Shown piece after piece: positions 15,428-21,824 of a stretch of DNA of 24,488 bases (within the stretch, counting starts at the first letter, position 1; every line of letters begins with the position of its first letter). The notes under the pieces are model-generated. The model saw only the letters and a list, made by a program, of their open reading frames with translations, ran no database searches and had not been told where the DNA came from. The stretch spans positions 1 through 24,488 of the forward strand of contig CAYMNU010000015.1 in NCBI GenBank assembly GCA_964391885.1, given 5' to 3'. The position numbers and the translations under genes were made by a program. This DNA comes from CAYMNU01 sp964391885 (GTDB lineage Archaea > Altiarchaeota > Altiarchaeia > JAFGQM01).

Positions 15428-15667
15428 ACCTATTTCCAGCCCGGCATCCATCCAGCCTTCGGAATACTCCAGCGCGGTGAGGGCATTCAAATATTCGCCC
15501 TTTTTGTAGAAATGCTGCGCATCCGAGTAGTAGCGCATAGAAGTATCTAACATCTTCAAGGCCTTGTCGTCACAGCCGCAGGCCAGGCTGGGGTTTACCC
15601 TCAGGCCGGCATAGAGCGGCTTTGCACGATCCAAATACCTATCTACCTTGGCTTTTAAATCTTCCAT
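15407..15667 (-). CDS. DUF357 family helical protein
   Basis: This 86-residue all-helical soluble protein matches the archaeal DUF357 pattern. The core is MRYYSDAQHFYKKGEYLNAL followed by TALEYSEGWMDAGLEIGLL, the (A/R)YYxDAxxFxxKGxxxxAxxAxxYxxGWxDAG signature. Its role is unknown; the family is a helical bundle resembling HEPN/TPR-like folds. It lies alone, divergent from purE by 39 bp, and its 3' end overlaps the convergent membrane-protein gene. A minus-strand TATTTTTGTA box (15689-15698) is 26 nt from the ATG, so it is likely transcribed separately. Confidence 0.85.
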   Translation of the reverse strand: MEDLKAKVDRYLDRAKPLYAGLRVNPSLACGCDDKALKMLDTSMRYYSDAQHFYKKGEYLNALTALEYSEGWMDAGLEIGLLVRKQ

Positions 15668-15688
15668 AGATGTTTTTTATCACATTGC

Positions 15689-15698
15689 TACAAAAATA
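15689..15698 (-). promoter_or_regulatory. TATA-like box for the DUF357 gene
   Basis: The minus strand reads TATTTTTGTA, centred 26 nt before the ATG at 15667, so transcription would start at or near the start codon. In the same 39-bp gap, GTTTTTTATC (15672-15681) is about 30 nt before the purE ATG and may serve the plus strand. Confidence 0.45.
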
Positions 15699-15706
15699 CC
15701 CGCAAA

Positions 15707-16090
15707 ATGATCCAAATACTTGCCGGCTCGAAGTCGGACCTGGTCATAGTCCAAAAGGCGGAAAAGGTTCTTAGCGAGGCGAAAGTAGAATTCCAGACTG
15801 AATACTGCTCTGCGCACCGCGAGCCGGACAGGCTTGACGCGATAATCAAGGAAAGCAAGGCAGATGTATTCATATGCATCGCGGGCCTATCGGCAGCGCT
15901 TCCCGGTGTGGTGGCATCAAAGACAAAAAAGCCGGTTATCGGGGTCCCGGTTAACTCAAATCTCGGAGGCCTTGACGCCCTCTTATCTATAGCGCAGATG
16001 CCGAAGGGGGTTCCTGTGGCATGCGTCGGAATCGACAACGCTGCCAACGCGGCGCATTTGGCGCTTCGTATACTGGCTTTAAAGAATTAG
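15707..16090 (+). CDS. purE: PurE family (phosphoribosylaminoimidazole carboxylase/mutase), short archaeal form
   Basis: This 127-residue cytosolic enzyme handles carboxylation of AIR in purine synthesis (N5-CAIR mutase or AIR carboxylase). The phosphate-binding AGSKSD is at 6-11 and the catalytic SAHREP with His37 is at 35-40. The loop AGLSAALPG (59-67) replaces the AGGAAHLPG of typical class I PurE, so one conserved His is Ala64 here. It is shorter than the bacterial enzyme of about 160-170 residues, mostly by loss of the C-terminal helices. The stop is 1 nt before the ACT-protein start, so it opens a purE-ACT-homoserine dehydrogenase operon. No purK is seen. Confidence 0.93.
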   Translation: MIQILAGSKSDLVIVQKAEKVLSEAKVEFQTEYCSAHREPDRLDAIIKESKADVFICIAGLSAALPGVVASKTKKPVIGVPVNSNLGGLDALLSIAQMPKGVPVACVGIDNAANAAHLALRILALKN

Positions 16091-16091
16091 G

Positions 16092-16592
16092 ATGGAAGAC
16101 TGCAGGCTAGAGATAATGCTGGAAGACCGGCCCGGGGCGCTCTCGCACGTACTTGACGTTATAGCCAAGAACCGCGGCAACCTCTTCTCAGTAAGCCACC
16201 TGCGGGAGAAAGCCAAAGACGGCTCAATCCCTGTAATCATAACCCTCCAGGCCTCTGCTGCAGACTACTCCAAAATAATATCCGGATTGGAAGAAGCCCG
16301 AATAGAAATCACTGAAAAGAGGATAGGCGCAGCTGAAGAACTGCAGCTGACGCGGGAATTCATACTTATAGGCCATGTGATTGACCGCGACATCAGGGAT
16401 ACAATCTATAAGATATGCGGCAATGACGTCATGGTCAAATCCCTGGACATAAGCCTCAAAAGCCTTAAAGACCCGTCCGCGGTATTTGCAGAGATTGCCG
16501 CAAAGAGCGATGCATCTATGGCGTCTGCTTTGAAGAAGCTGGAGAAGATTGCAGAAGAAAAAGAACTATTGTTGGTGGGGGGGATAGAATGA
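16092..16592 (+). CDS. ACT-domain protein coupled to homoserine dehydrogenase
   Basis: This 166-residue soluble protein starts with an ACT domain at about 4-75 (LEIMLEDRPGALSHVLDVIA, then KNRGNLFSVSHLREK), a fold that binds amino acids for feedback control. The second half (about 88-166) has a beta-alpha pattern with a Lys/Ala-rich helix and may form a second regulatory module; I do not recognise it. Its TGA overlaps the homoserine dehydrogenase ATG (16589-16592). Homoserine dehydrogenase here lacks its own C-terminal ACT domain, so this protein probably regulates it in trans, with threonine the obvious candidate ligand. Similar gene pairs occur in methanogens (established knowledge from memory). 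Confidence 0.85.
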   Translation: MEDCRLEIMLEDRPGALSHVLDVIAKNRGNLFSVSHLREKAKDGSIPVIITLQASAADYSKIISGLEEARIEITEKRIGAAEELQLTREFILIGHVIDRDIRDTIYKICGNDVMVKSLDISLKSLKDPSAVFAEIAAKSDASMASALKKLEKIAEEKELLLVGGIE

Positions 16593-17599
16593 AAACCATA
16601 CGCATCGCACTTTTTGGATTCGGCGTTATTGGAAGGGGATTTGCGGAAGTTCTTGTAGAAAAACAGGATTATATCAGAAAGCGCCATGGCGTTGATTTGA
16701 AGGTAGTGGGCATAGGAGAGCGGGGCGGCTGCCTGATAAATGCCCAAGGCATAAATCTGGCACAAGCTTTGAAAACCACCAAGGACAACTGGTTGGACAC
16801 CCTTCCAGACTGGAAGAAAGCCAACGGAGCTGACATGCTGGATGCAATTGAGCCCGACATAGTCGTGGAGCTCGTGCCCAGTAACATAAAGACGGGTGAG
16901 CCCGGTGCCAGCATAATCGAGATGGCCCTGGAAAAGGGCATCCATGCAGTTAGCTCTGATAAGTGTGCAGTTGCCCATAGGTTTTCCGCTCTCATGGGGC
17001 TAGCGGAAAGAAAAAACCTTTGGCTCCTCTTTGAGGGCGCCGCTGGCGGTGGCATGCCCATTATGAATCTTTATAGGGAATGTCTGCAGGGCGACACCAT
17101 CACGAGCATGCAGGGCATCCTTAACGGCACCACCAACTACATCTTAACCAAGATGTCCAAGGGTGGCATGGACCTCGAGACTGCTCTGAGAGAGGCGCAG
17201 GAGCTTGGATACGCCGAGGCCGACCCGACCTACGATGTGGAGGGCATCGACTCTGCCGCTAAAACCGTGATACTGGCAAACGATATAATGGGCTGGAAAA
17301 AAGAATTCAGCGATGTGGATATAACAGGCATAATGGGCATTACAAAAGAGGCCGTCCGACTCGCAGGCAAGAACGGCTATGTAATAAAACTTATCGCAGA
17401 AATAGCGGATGGCAAATTAAGTGTCGGCCCAAAATTAGTCCCGGAAGGCCATCCCCTGAATATACAGAGCAATCTCAATGCAGTTATGTTTAAGACTGAT
17501 GTGGGCCGGGATGTTACGATTATCGGGCGCGGTGCCGGGGGGAGGGAAACCCAAAGCGCAGTATTTTCGGATGTCTTGAGGATATGCAAAGAGATATGA
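16589..17599 (+). CDS. hom: Homoserine dehydrogenase (no ACT domain)
   Basis: This 336-residue enzyme reduces aspartate semialdehyde to homoserine, the branch point to threonine and methionine. The Rossmann loop is LFGFGVIGRG (G10, G12, G15). The family motifs are SSDKCAVAH with Lys125, FEGAAGGGMPI at 148-158, GTTNYIL at 180-186, and GYAEADPTYDVEGIDSAAK (about 207-225) with catalytic Lys225. It ends at the minimal enzyme length, without the regulatory ACT domain of longer bacterial forms. The coupled upstream ACT protein may supply that function. A T-run follows the stop. Confidence 0.95.
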   Translation: MKTIRIALFGFGVIGRGFAEVLVEKQDYIRKRHGVDLKVVGIGERGGCLINAQGINLAQALKTTKDNWLDTLPDWKKANGADMLDAIEPDIVVELVPSNIKTGEPGASIIEMALEKGIHAVSSDKCAVAHRFSALMGLAERKNLWLLFEGAAGGGMPIMNLYRECLQGDTITSMQGILNGTTNYILTKMSKGGMDLETALREAQELGYAEADPTYDVEGIDSAAKTVILANDIMGWKKEFSDVDITGIMGITKEAVRLAGKNGYVIKLIAEIADGKLSVGPKLVPEGHPLNIQSNLNAVMFKTDVGRDVTIIGRGAGGRETQSAVFSDVLRICKEI

Positions 17600-17600
17600 A

Positions 17601-17612
17601 AGTTTTTTCTCA
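17601..17612 (+). terminator. T-rich terminator after homoserine dehydrogenase
   Basis: AGTTTTTTCTCA begins 2 nt past the stop at 17599 and contains six consecutive T. It lies in a 17-bp gap between convergent genes, where archaeal U-tract termination is expected. No stem-loop is needed or seen. Confidence 0.45.
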
Positions 17613-17616
17613 AAAC

Positions 17617-18963
17617 TCAAACGCCCAAAACCTGCGATGCTATTGTAAAGTATATGAGCACTCCACAAATGTCTGCGATAGAGGTTATAAAAGGCGCGCT
17701 TGCCGTGGCGGGGTCTTTTTTAAATTTGGTGAATATGAACGGCAATGACATCCCAACCAAACTCCCTACTACCACTATACAAATCATTGAAACTGCAGCA
17801 ATAATCCCAATAATATAACCTGCCCTTACAAAACCCAATATTGAAACGGCCATCCCCATCGTCAGGCCAAGTGCAAGTGAAACCCCGATCTCTTTCGTAA
17901 ACATCCGTGTCCAATCCTTCAACTTTACTTGATTGGTCGCCATAGCTCGAATGACCAACATCGCTGCCTGTGATCCGGCATTCCCCCCGCTCGCTATCAG
18001 CAGTGGGAGGAAGAATAAAAGGGCGGTTTTCTCGGCAATCAAAACCTCAAAAGATGCTATTATCAATCCTGCAAAGACGTTCATGAAAACGAATATAGTA
18101 AGCCAGCTGACTCTTTTCCTATACAAAAATCGTGCACTGAGATTCTTAATATCCGAGTCCAATCCTTGCTCGCCGACCTCCATACCTGCTATTTTGTGGA
18201 AGTCCTCGGTGACTTCTTCCTCGGCTATATCGATAAGGTCGTCGACCGTGACGATCCCCACCAATCCGCCCTTTGAATCTACAACCGGCAGGGCTGTGAG
18301 GTCATACTGCTTAATAAGCTCATAGGCTCTTTCGCGCGGTTCTAGGGCGGAAACCGCAACAAAGTTCCCATCCATAAGGCTTCTGACACGCGTCCTTGGG
18401 CTGGCTAACAAGACTTTTCTTAGCCTCAGCTCGTCCACAAGCTTCCCCTTTGCGTCCGTGACATAAAGCATATGTGTGGTTTCGCTATCATTCCCCCTCT
18501 TCCTAATCTTCTGGAGTGTCTGGGCAACCGTCATCTCAGGCCTTACTGATACATAATCGGGCGTCATGACCCTTCCTACGCTCTTCTCGGGATAGCCCAA
18601 AAGCCCTCTCACCTCTTTCAGGTCCTCTGGGCTAAGTAGGTCAAACAGCTTTCTAGTCACTTTCGCAGGCAGCTCCTCGAAGAGGGCTGTCCTGTCGTCG
18701 GGAGACATCTCAGCAAGAAGCTCTTCGGTCTCCTTGTCGGTGAGCTTCTTTAACAGGTGATCCTGCTGATCGGGCTCGAGATGCGAAAAGACATCAGCTG
18801 CCATGTCTTCAGGCAGCGCGCGGAACATCATAGCGCCTTTTTCTGAAGATGCTATGAGCTTGGCAAGGTCATAAGGATGCATAGTCGCAAGCATACTCCT
18901 GAGTTCCTTCCAGTCCCGGAAGCTCGCCAGCTTCTCGGCCTCATCAAGCATCTCTTTGTGCAT
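17617..18963 (-). CDS. mgtE: Magnesium transporter MgtE
   Basis: This 448-residue Mg2+ channel/transporter has the full MgtE architecture. A superhelical N domain of repeated charged helices covers about 5-125. A CBS pair covers about 130-255 (GRVMTPDYVSVRPEMT, ALPVVDSKGGLVGIVTVDDL). A connecting helix leads to five membrane helices from about 285. The membrane signature SGGNAGSQAAMLVIRAMA is present, and the last helices carry FITSIADICGVLIYF, whose Asp corresponds to the pore Asp of characterised MgtE. The N and CBS domains normally sense cytosolic Mg2+ and close the pore. A TATA-like box lies 27 nt upstream, so it has its own promoter although a coiled-coil/winged-helix gene precedes it by 67 nt on the same strand. 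Confidence 0.96.
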   Translation of the reverse strand: MHKEMLDEAEKLASFRDWKELRSMLATMHPYDLAKLIASSEKGAMMFRALPEDMAADVFSHLEPDQQDHLLKKLTDKETEELLAEMSPDDRTALFEELPAKVTRKLFDLLSPEDLKEVRGLLGYPEKSVGRVMTPDYVSVRPEMTVAQTLQKIRKRGNDSETTHMLYVTDAKGKLVDELRLRKVLLASPRTRVRSLMDGNFVAVSALEPRERAYELIKQYDLTALPVVDSKGGLVGIVTVDDLIDIAEEEVTEDFHKIAGMEVGEQGLDSDIKNLSARFLYRKRVSWLTIFVFMNVFAGLIIASFEVLIAEKTALLFFLPLLIASGGNAGSQAAMLVIRAMATNQVKLKDWTRMFTKEIGVSLALGLTMGMAVSILGFVRAGYIIGIIAAVSMICIVVVGSLVGMSLPFIFTKFKKDPATASAPFITSIADICGVLIYFTIASQVLGV

Positions 18964-18984
18964 TTCTGATTTTGTAAAGCTAAG

Positions 18985-18996
18985 CTTATCTTTAAT
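18985..18996 (-). promoter_or_regulatory. TATA-like box for mgtE
   Basis: The minus strand reads ATTAAAGATAAG, centred about 27 nt before the mgtE ATG at 18963. This implies a leaderless or nearly leaderless mRNA. Confidence 0.5.
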
Positions 18997-19030
18997 CGCA
19001 GTACTAAAAAGATAAGGGAAGCAAATAACT

Positions 19031-19453
19031 TCAGAGATTATCTTCGTCCATGTCTTTCTTCTTGGGTTCGGGCTTTACAAAAGGGCTGAGCGTGTCTGCC
19101 CCCTTTTTCATATATGCAGCCATGTCCGCAGTTTTCACCGAATAATTCTCGCACCCATCCTTTTCGGTAATCTCAATAAGCTGTTTCTTCAATAGATTCT
19201 CAAGCCCGTTTATTACCCTGCCTTTCCCCATCGAGGAAAATCTCGGGCTATCCATTATGCCTTCGAGCCCGACACTCTCCTTGAGCTGTATGAATATATA
19301 AAGCTCGCTCTCATCTGGAGGGAGGTTTCGGACTGCCCTGAGCTGGTCTTTAAGGAGGGCGTTCTCAAGCCGCATCTTCTCTAATTTTAGCCTAAGCTCG
19401 TTGTTAGCCTTTACCGACCTTTCATACTCTTCTTTTGAGACGCCACCGAACAT
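19031..19453 (-). CDS. Coiled-coil plus winged-helix-like protein
   Basis: This 140-residue soluble protein has an N-terminal coiled coil at about 7-43, with Leu at heptad-like spacing in ANNELRLKLEKMRLENALLK. A region at about 47-115 has a helix-helix-helix-strand pattern suggestive of a winged helix: ELYIFIQLKESVG, GKGRVINGLENLLKKQLIEI, then a short hairpin with one Cys. An acidic/basic tail rich in Lys, Asp and Glu ends it. The fold suggests a DNA-binding regulator or a protein adaptor; this is inference from pattern only. It precedes mgtE on the same strand by 67 nt and diverges from a small membrane protein with separate promoters. Confidence 0.65.
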   Translation of the reverse strand: MFGGVSKEEYERSVKANNELRLKLEKMRLENALLKDQLRAVRNLPPDESELYIFIQLKESVGLEGIMDSPRFSSMGKGRVINGLENLLKKQLIEITEKDGCENYSVKTADMAAYMKKGADTLSPFVKPEPKKKDMDEDNL

Positions 19454-19471
19454 ATCTTTATTTTACGGCGC

Positions 19472-19481
19472 ACTTATAAAA
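19472..19481 (-). promoter_or_regulatory. TATA-like box for the coiled-coil/winged-helix gene
   Basis: The minus strand reads TTTTATAAGT here, centred 24-25 nt before the ATG at 19453. It is one of the cleanest TATA boxes in the window and implies a leaderless mRNA. Confidence 0.6.
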
Positions 19482-19496
19482 TCATTTGCCGAAAAG

Positions 19497-19508
19497 CATT
19501 TATTAAGA
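19497..19508 (+). promoter_or_regulatory. TATA-like box deciding the start of the small membrane protein
   Basis: CATTTATTAAGA is centred about 25 nt before the ATG at 19528. This supports that ATG over the GTG at 19510, which would lie upstream of the predicted transcription start. Confidence 0.55.
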
Positions 19509-19527
19509 TGTGCTGATTAAAATAAAT

Positions 19528-19749
19528 ATGGCCAAAAAGCGCAGGGACGACATTATCGCGGCCCCTCTTGTAGGGGCTTTAGTCGCAGTACTTGTTTTTT
19601 TCATGCTTTATTCACTAGTGGGTTTGAAAGATATGGGCGGCGATTTTGCAGGTATAAGCCTGGGAGTCTTTCTAAGCCTTGCCTTTTCTGCAGTTGTGGG
19701 TGCTGCCCTGTTTGGTGAACTTCTTGCGCAGGCACTCGAACAGAAATAA
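19528..19749 (+). CDS. Small two-helix membrane protein, unknown function
   Basis: This 73-residue protein starts with a basic stretch (MAKKRRDDIIAAP) followed by two hydrophobic helices, about 13-33 and 43-67, joined by a loop with GLKDMGGDFAGIS. The tail is short (ALEQK). I recognise no family. A GTG at 19510 in frame would add six residues, but the TATA spacing favours the ATG at 19528. It precedes ilvC by 66 nt, with a T-run between that probably ends its transcript. Confidence 0.65.
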   Translation: MAKKRRDDIIAAPLVGALVAVLVFFMLYSLVGLKDMGGDFAGISLGVFLSLAFSAVVGAALFGELLAQALEQK

Positions 19750-19759
19750 GCCAAATAGG

Positions 19760-19772
19760 TTTTTTAACTATA
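19760..19772 (+). promoter_or_regulatory. T-run after the small membrane gene, possible ilvC promoter
   Basis: TTTTTTAACTATA starts 11 nt past the stop at 19749. The six T may end that transcript. The TTTAACTATA part resembles a TATA box about 48 nt before the ilvC ATG, which would give ilvC a leader of about 20-25 nt with no clear ribosome binding site. Confidence 0.35.
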
Positions 19773-19815
19773 ATCTTCTAACCTAGCGTTTTCCTCAGGC
19801 TTAAATTCAAATAAA

Positions 19816-20799
19816 ATGGCTAAGATATACTACGAGAAGGACGCCGACCTAGGCGCCCTAGAAGGCAAGACGGTCGCAATAATAGGATACGGCAACCAGG
19901 GGCATGCCCAGGCGCAGAACCTCAGGGACAGCGGGGTCGATGTAGTAATAGGCCTAATGAAAGACCCTTCATTCACCGCTGCCAAGGAAGCGGGATTCAA
20001 TGTAATGCAAATAGAAGAGGCTGCCGAGAAAGGCGACATAATCCACATACTCATACCTGACGAGGTGCAGGCGCAGGTATATGAGGAAAAGATAAAGCCC
20101 TATTTGAAGAGCGGAAATGCATTAAGCTTCAGTCACGGCTTTAACATAAGGTTCAAGAAGATTGTCCCGCCTGCGGATGTGGACGTATTCATGGTGGCGC
20201 CGAAGGGCCCGGGCGACCTTGTCAGAACGGTCTATGAAGAGGGTTTTGGTGTTCCGGCCCTCGTCGCAGTGCACCAGGACGCAAGCGGAAAAGCCAAGGA
20301 GACTGCGCTCGCATTTGCAAAGGGGATCGGCGCTACAAGGGCGGGTGTCATTGAGACTACGTTCCCGGAAGAGACTGAAACAGACCTCTTCGGCGAACAA
20401 GTCGACCTCTGTGGTGGCGTAAGCGAGATGGTAACCGCAAGCTTCGAGACTCTAGTCAAGAACGGATACCAGCCTGAGATTGCTTACTTCGAGACTCTCC
20501 ACGAGCTTAAGCTGATTACGGATTTAATCCAAGTAGGCGGCATAGAGCTCATGTGGAAGAAGGTCTCGAACACGGCGGAGTATGGTGGAAGGACCCGAGG
20601 CAAGAGGATTATAACCGAAGAGTCGCGAAAGAACATGCAGGCGATACTCGACGACATCAAGAGCGGCAAGTTCGCTGATGAGTGGATGGCCGAAAAGGAA
20701 AAGGGTATGCCGAAGCTGAAAGCCATGCGTGAAGAGTCTGCGAAGCACCAGATTGAAGTTGTGGGTGTTGGTCTCCGAAAAATGTTCGAGCGAAAATAA
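19816..20799 (+). CDS. ilvC: Ketol-acid reductoisomerase, class I
   Basis: This 327-residue enzyme converts acetolactate or acetohydroxybutyrate to the dihydroxy acids of valine, isoleucine and leucine synthesis. The Rossmann loop is IIGYGNQGHAQ (G24, G26, G29). His107 in SFSHGFNI, and the metal ligands Asp190 and Glu194 (ETDLFGEQ) and Glu226 and Glu230 (YFETLHELKL), are all present. Length is the normal class I size. The cofactor loop after strand 2 (GLMKDPSFTAA, 46-56) lacks the Arg usual in NADPH enzymes and has Asp50, hinting at NADH use. It heads the branched-chain amino acid block, with leuC, leuD and leuB downstream on the same strand. Confidence 0.97.
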   Translation: MAKIYYEKDADLGALEGKTVAIIGYGNQGHAQAQNLRDSGVDVVIGLMKDPSFTAAKEAGFNVMQIEEAAEKGDIIHILIPDEVQAQVYEEKIKPYLKSGNALSFSHGFNIRFKKIVPPADVDVFMVAPKGPGDLVRTVYEEGFGVPALVAVHQDASGKAKETALAFAKGIGATRAGVIETTFPEETETDLFGEQVDLCGGVSEMVTASFETLVKNGYQPEIAYFETLHELKLITDLIQVGGIELMWKKVSNTAEYGGRTRGKRIITEESRKNMQAILDDIKSGKFADEWMAEKEKGMPKLKAMREESAKHQIEVVGVGLRKMFERK

Positions 20800-20812
20800 A
20801 CGCCCATTTCCT

Positions 20813-20829
20813 GTTTTTCTTTTTTTAAT
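20813..20829 (+). terminator. T-rich terminator after ilvC
   Basis: GTTTTTCTTTTTTTAAT begins 14 nt past the ilvC stop, with runs of five and seven T. It fits an archaeal U-rich terminator. The last part (TTTTTTAATA) could double as the TATA box of the next gene, though it lies only about 16 nt before that ATG. Confidence 0.5.
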
Positions 20830-20841
20830 AGCTAGTTGTAC

Positions 20842-21777
20842 ATGTCCAAGGGCCGAGCGCCAAGGAAACCCAGATCCGTAAAACTGCTTAACGGCAAGGC
20901 CGTGACATGGGATATGGTTAGGTCGGCTTACCGCGAGCGCACCCGCGGGAGGGTTCTTTCACTTACACAGCGAAAGAGAGACATTAGGAAGCTCGAAGAC
21001 TCGTTCCATCATTATGATTCTGTCGTAACGCCGATAGTCGATGGCAGAGAATCCGCTCGCTCAGTCTCTAAACAGTCTGGCCACTCATTAGACACTGTAC
21101 TCGGATGGGCCCACGGCAGGCGGATGCCAAGAGAAATATCACTTGCCCAACACGAGTTCAAGCAGAAAAGGCTCAGGCAGCAGCTTGATTTAAATCTCGA
21201 AAGGCACCACGAACTCGGCTATTTTCTAGGCGCCCCTGCCGTAGGGCGGCTTAACGAAAGGACCAATAAAAGGAACGGAGCGATTAAATTCGTAGTGTCT
21301 ACAAACAGTTCTCGGGTGGCTGATGAGATAAGGCGCTCTGCACAAAGAGTATTTGGAGTAAGACTGGCAAATAGTACGCCCAGAAGAGCCAAAAAGTCTA
21401 AAAACCCTACCCATGAAGTGGCGTTAGAATCAGCCAATCTAGTCAATTACTTGTCCGACAAAAAGAAAATAGGTGAAAGCCCCCTTGACCACCTTCCCGA
21501 CAGCCCCGAAGCCAGGCTGGGCTTCACACGCGCCGTTTATGACATGGGCAAGACTTGGGTTGCCGGCAGGCCCGGGCGGAAGTCCGTTGTGCTTTGGCAT
21601 GATGAGCCTAGGGTGAGGGAAGTGATTTCCAAAAGTCTCCATGAGCAAGACATCGAGCACGAGATTGGCGAGATGAGAGGCAAGCCGGCAGTGATAGTGC
21701 GCCCGGAGCATGCACCCGCCTTCAAGAGGGCCATTCGCTTTAGGGTGCTGGGAAAATCCACGAGACTTGCCAAATAG
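20842..21777 (+). CDS. HTH plus degenerate LAGLIDADG-fold protein (WhiA-like), candidate regulator
   Basis: This 311-residue basic protein has a helix-turn-helix at about 72-97 (ARSVSKQSGHSLDTVLGWAH, then GRRMP), much like other archaeal HTH modules of the form S-x-x-T-V-x-x-W-x-x-G-x-x-x-P. Two LAGLIDADG-like halves follow. The first motif is LGYFLGAPAVG (125-135) and the second RLGFTRAVYDMGKTW (225-239), each followed by the usual beta-beta-alpha elements, e.g. KPAVIVRPEHAPAFKRAIRF. The catalytic Asp of each motif appears replaced (Gly at about 135 and 236), so cleavage is unlikely. Bacterial WhiA combines the same two folds as a transcription regulator. The ATG at 20842 is chosen over a TTG at 20836. 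Its place between ilvC and leuC suggests control of this pathway (inference). Confidence 0.8.
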   Translation: MSKGRAPRKPRSVKLLNGKAVTWDMVRSAYRERTRGRVLSLTQRKRDIRKLEDSFHHYDSVVTPIVDGRESARSVSKQSGHSLDTVLGWAHGRRMPREISLAQHEFKQKRLRQQLDLNLERHHELGYFLGAPAVGRLNERTNKRNGAIKFVVSTNSSRVADEIRRSAQRVFGVRLANSTPRRAKKSKNPTHEVALESANLVNYLSDKKKIGESPLDHLPDSPEARLGFTRAVYDMGKTWVAGRPGRKSVVLWHDEPRVREVISKSLHEQDIEHEIGEMRGKPAVIVRPEHAPAFKRAIRFRVLGKSTRLAK

Positions 21778-21824
21778 CCTTTTTTACCATCTGAGCTCAA
21801 ACTAATCGTTCTAACGACATTAAA

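Noticed and set aside
16406..16978. Minus-strand open frame of 190 codons
   Set aside because: It crosses the junction of the ACT protein and homoserine dehydrogenase, both secure on the plus strand.
20842..21777. Active homing endonuclease, or an intron/intein remnant
   Set aside because: Both LAGLIDADG motifs appear to lack the catalytic acid, an HTH is fused in front, the gene is free-standing, and the flanking ilvC and leuC are intact and not split by it.
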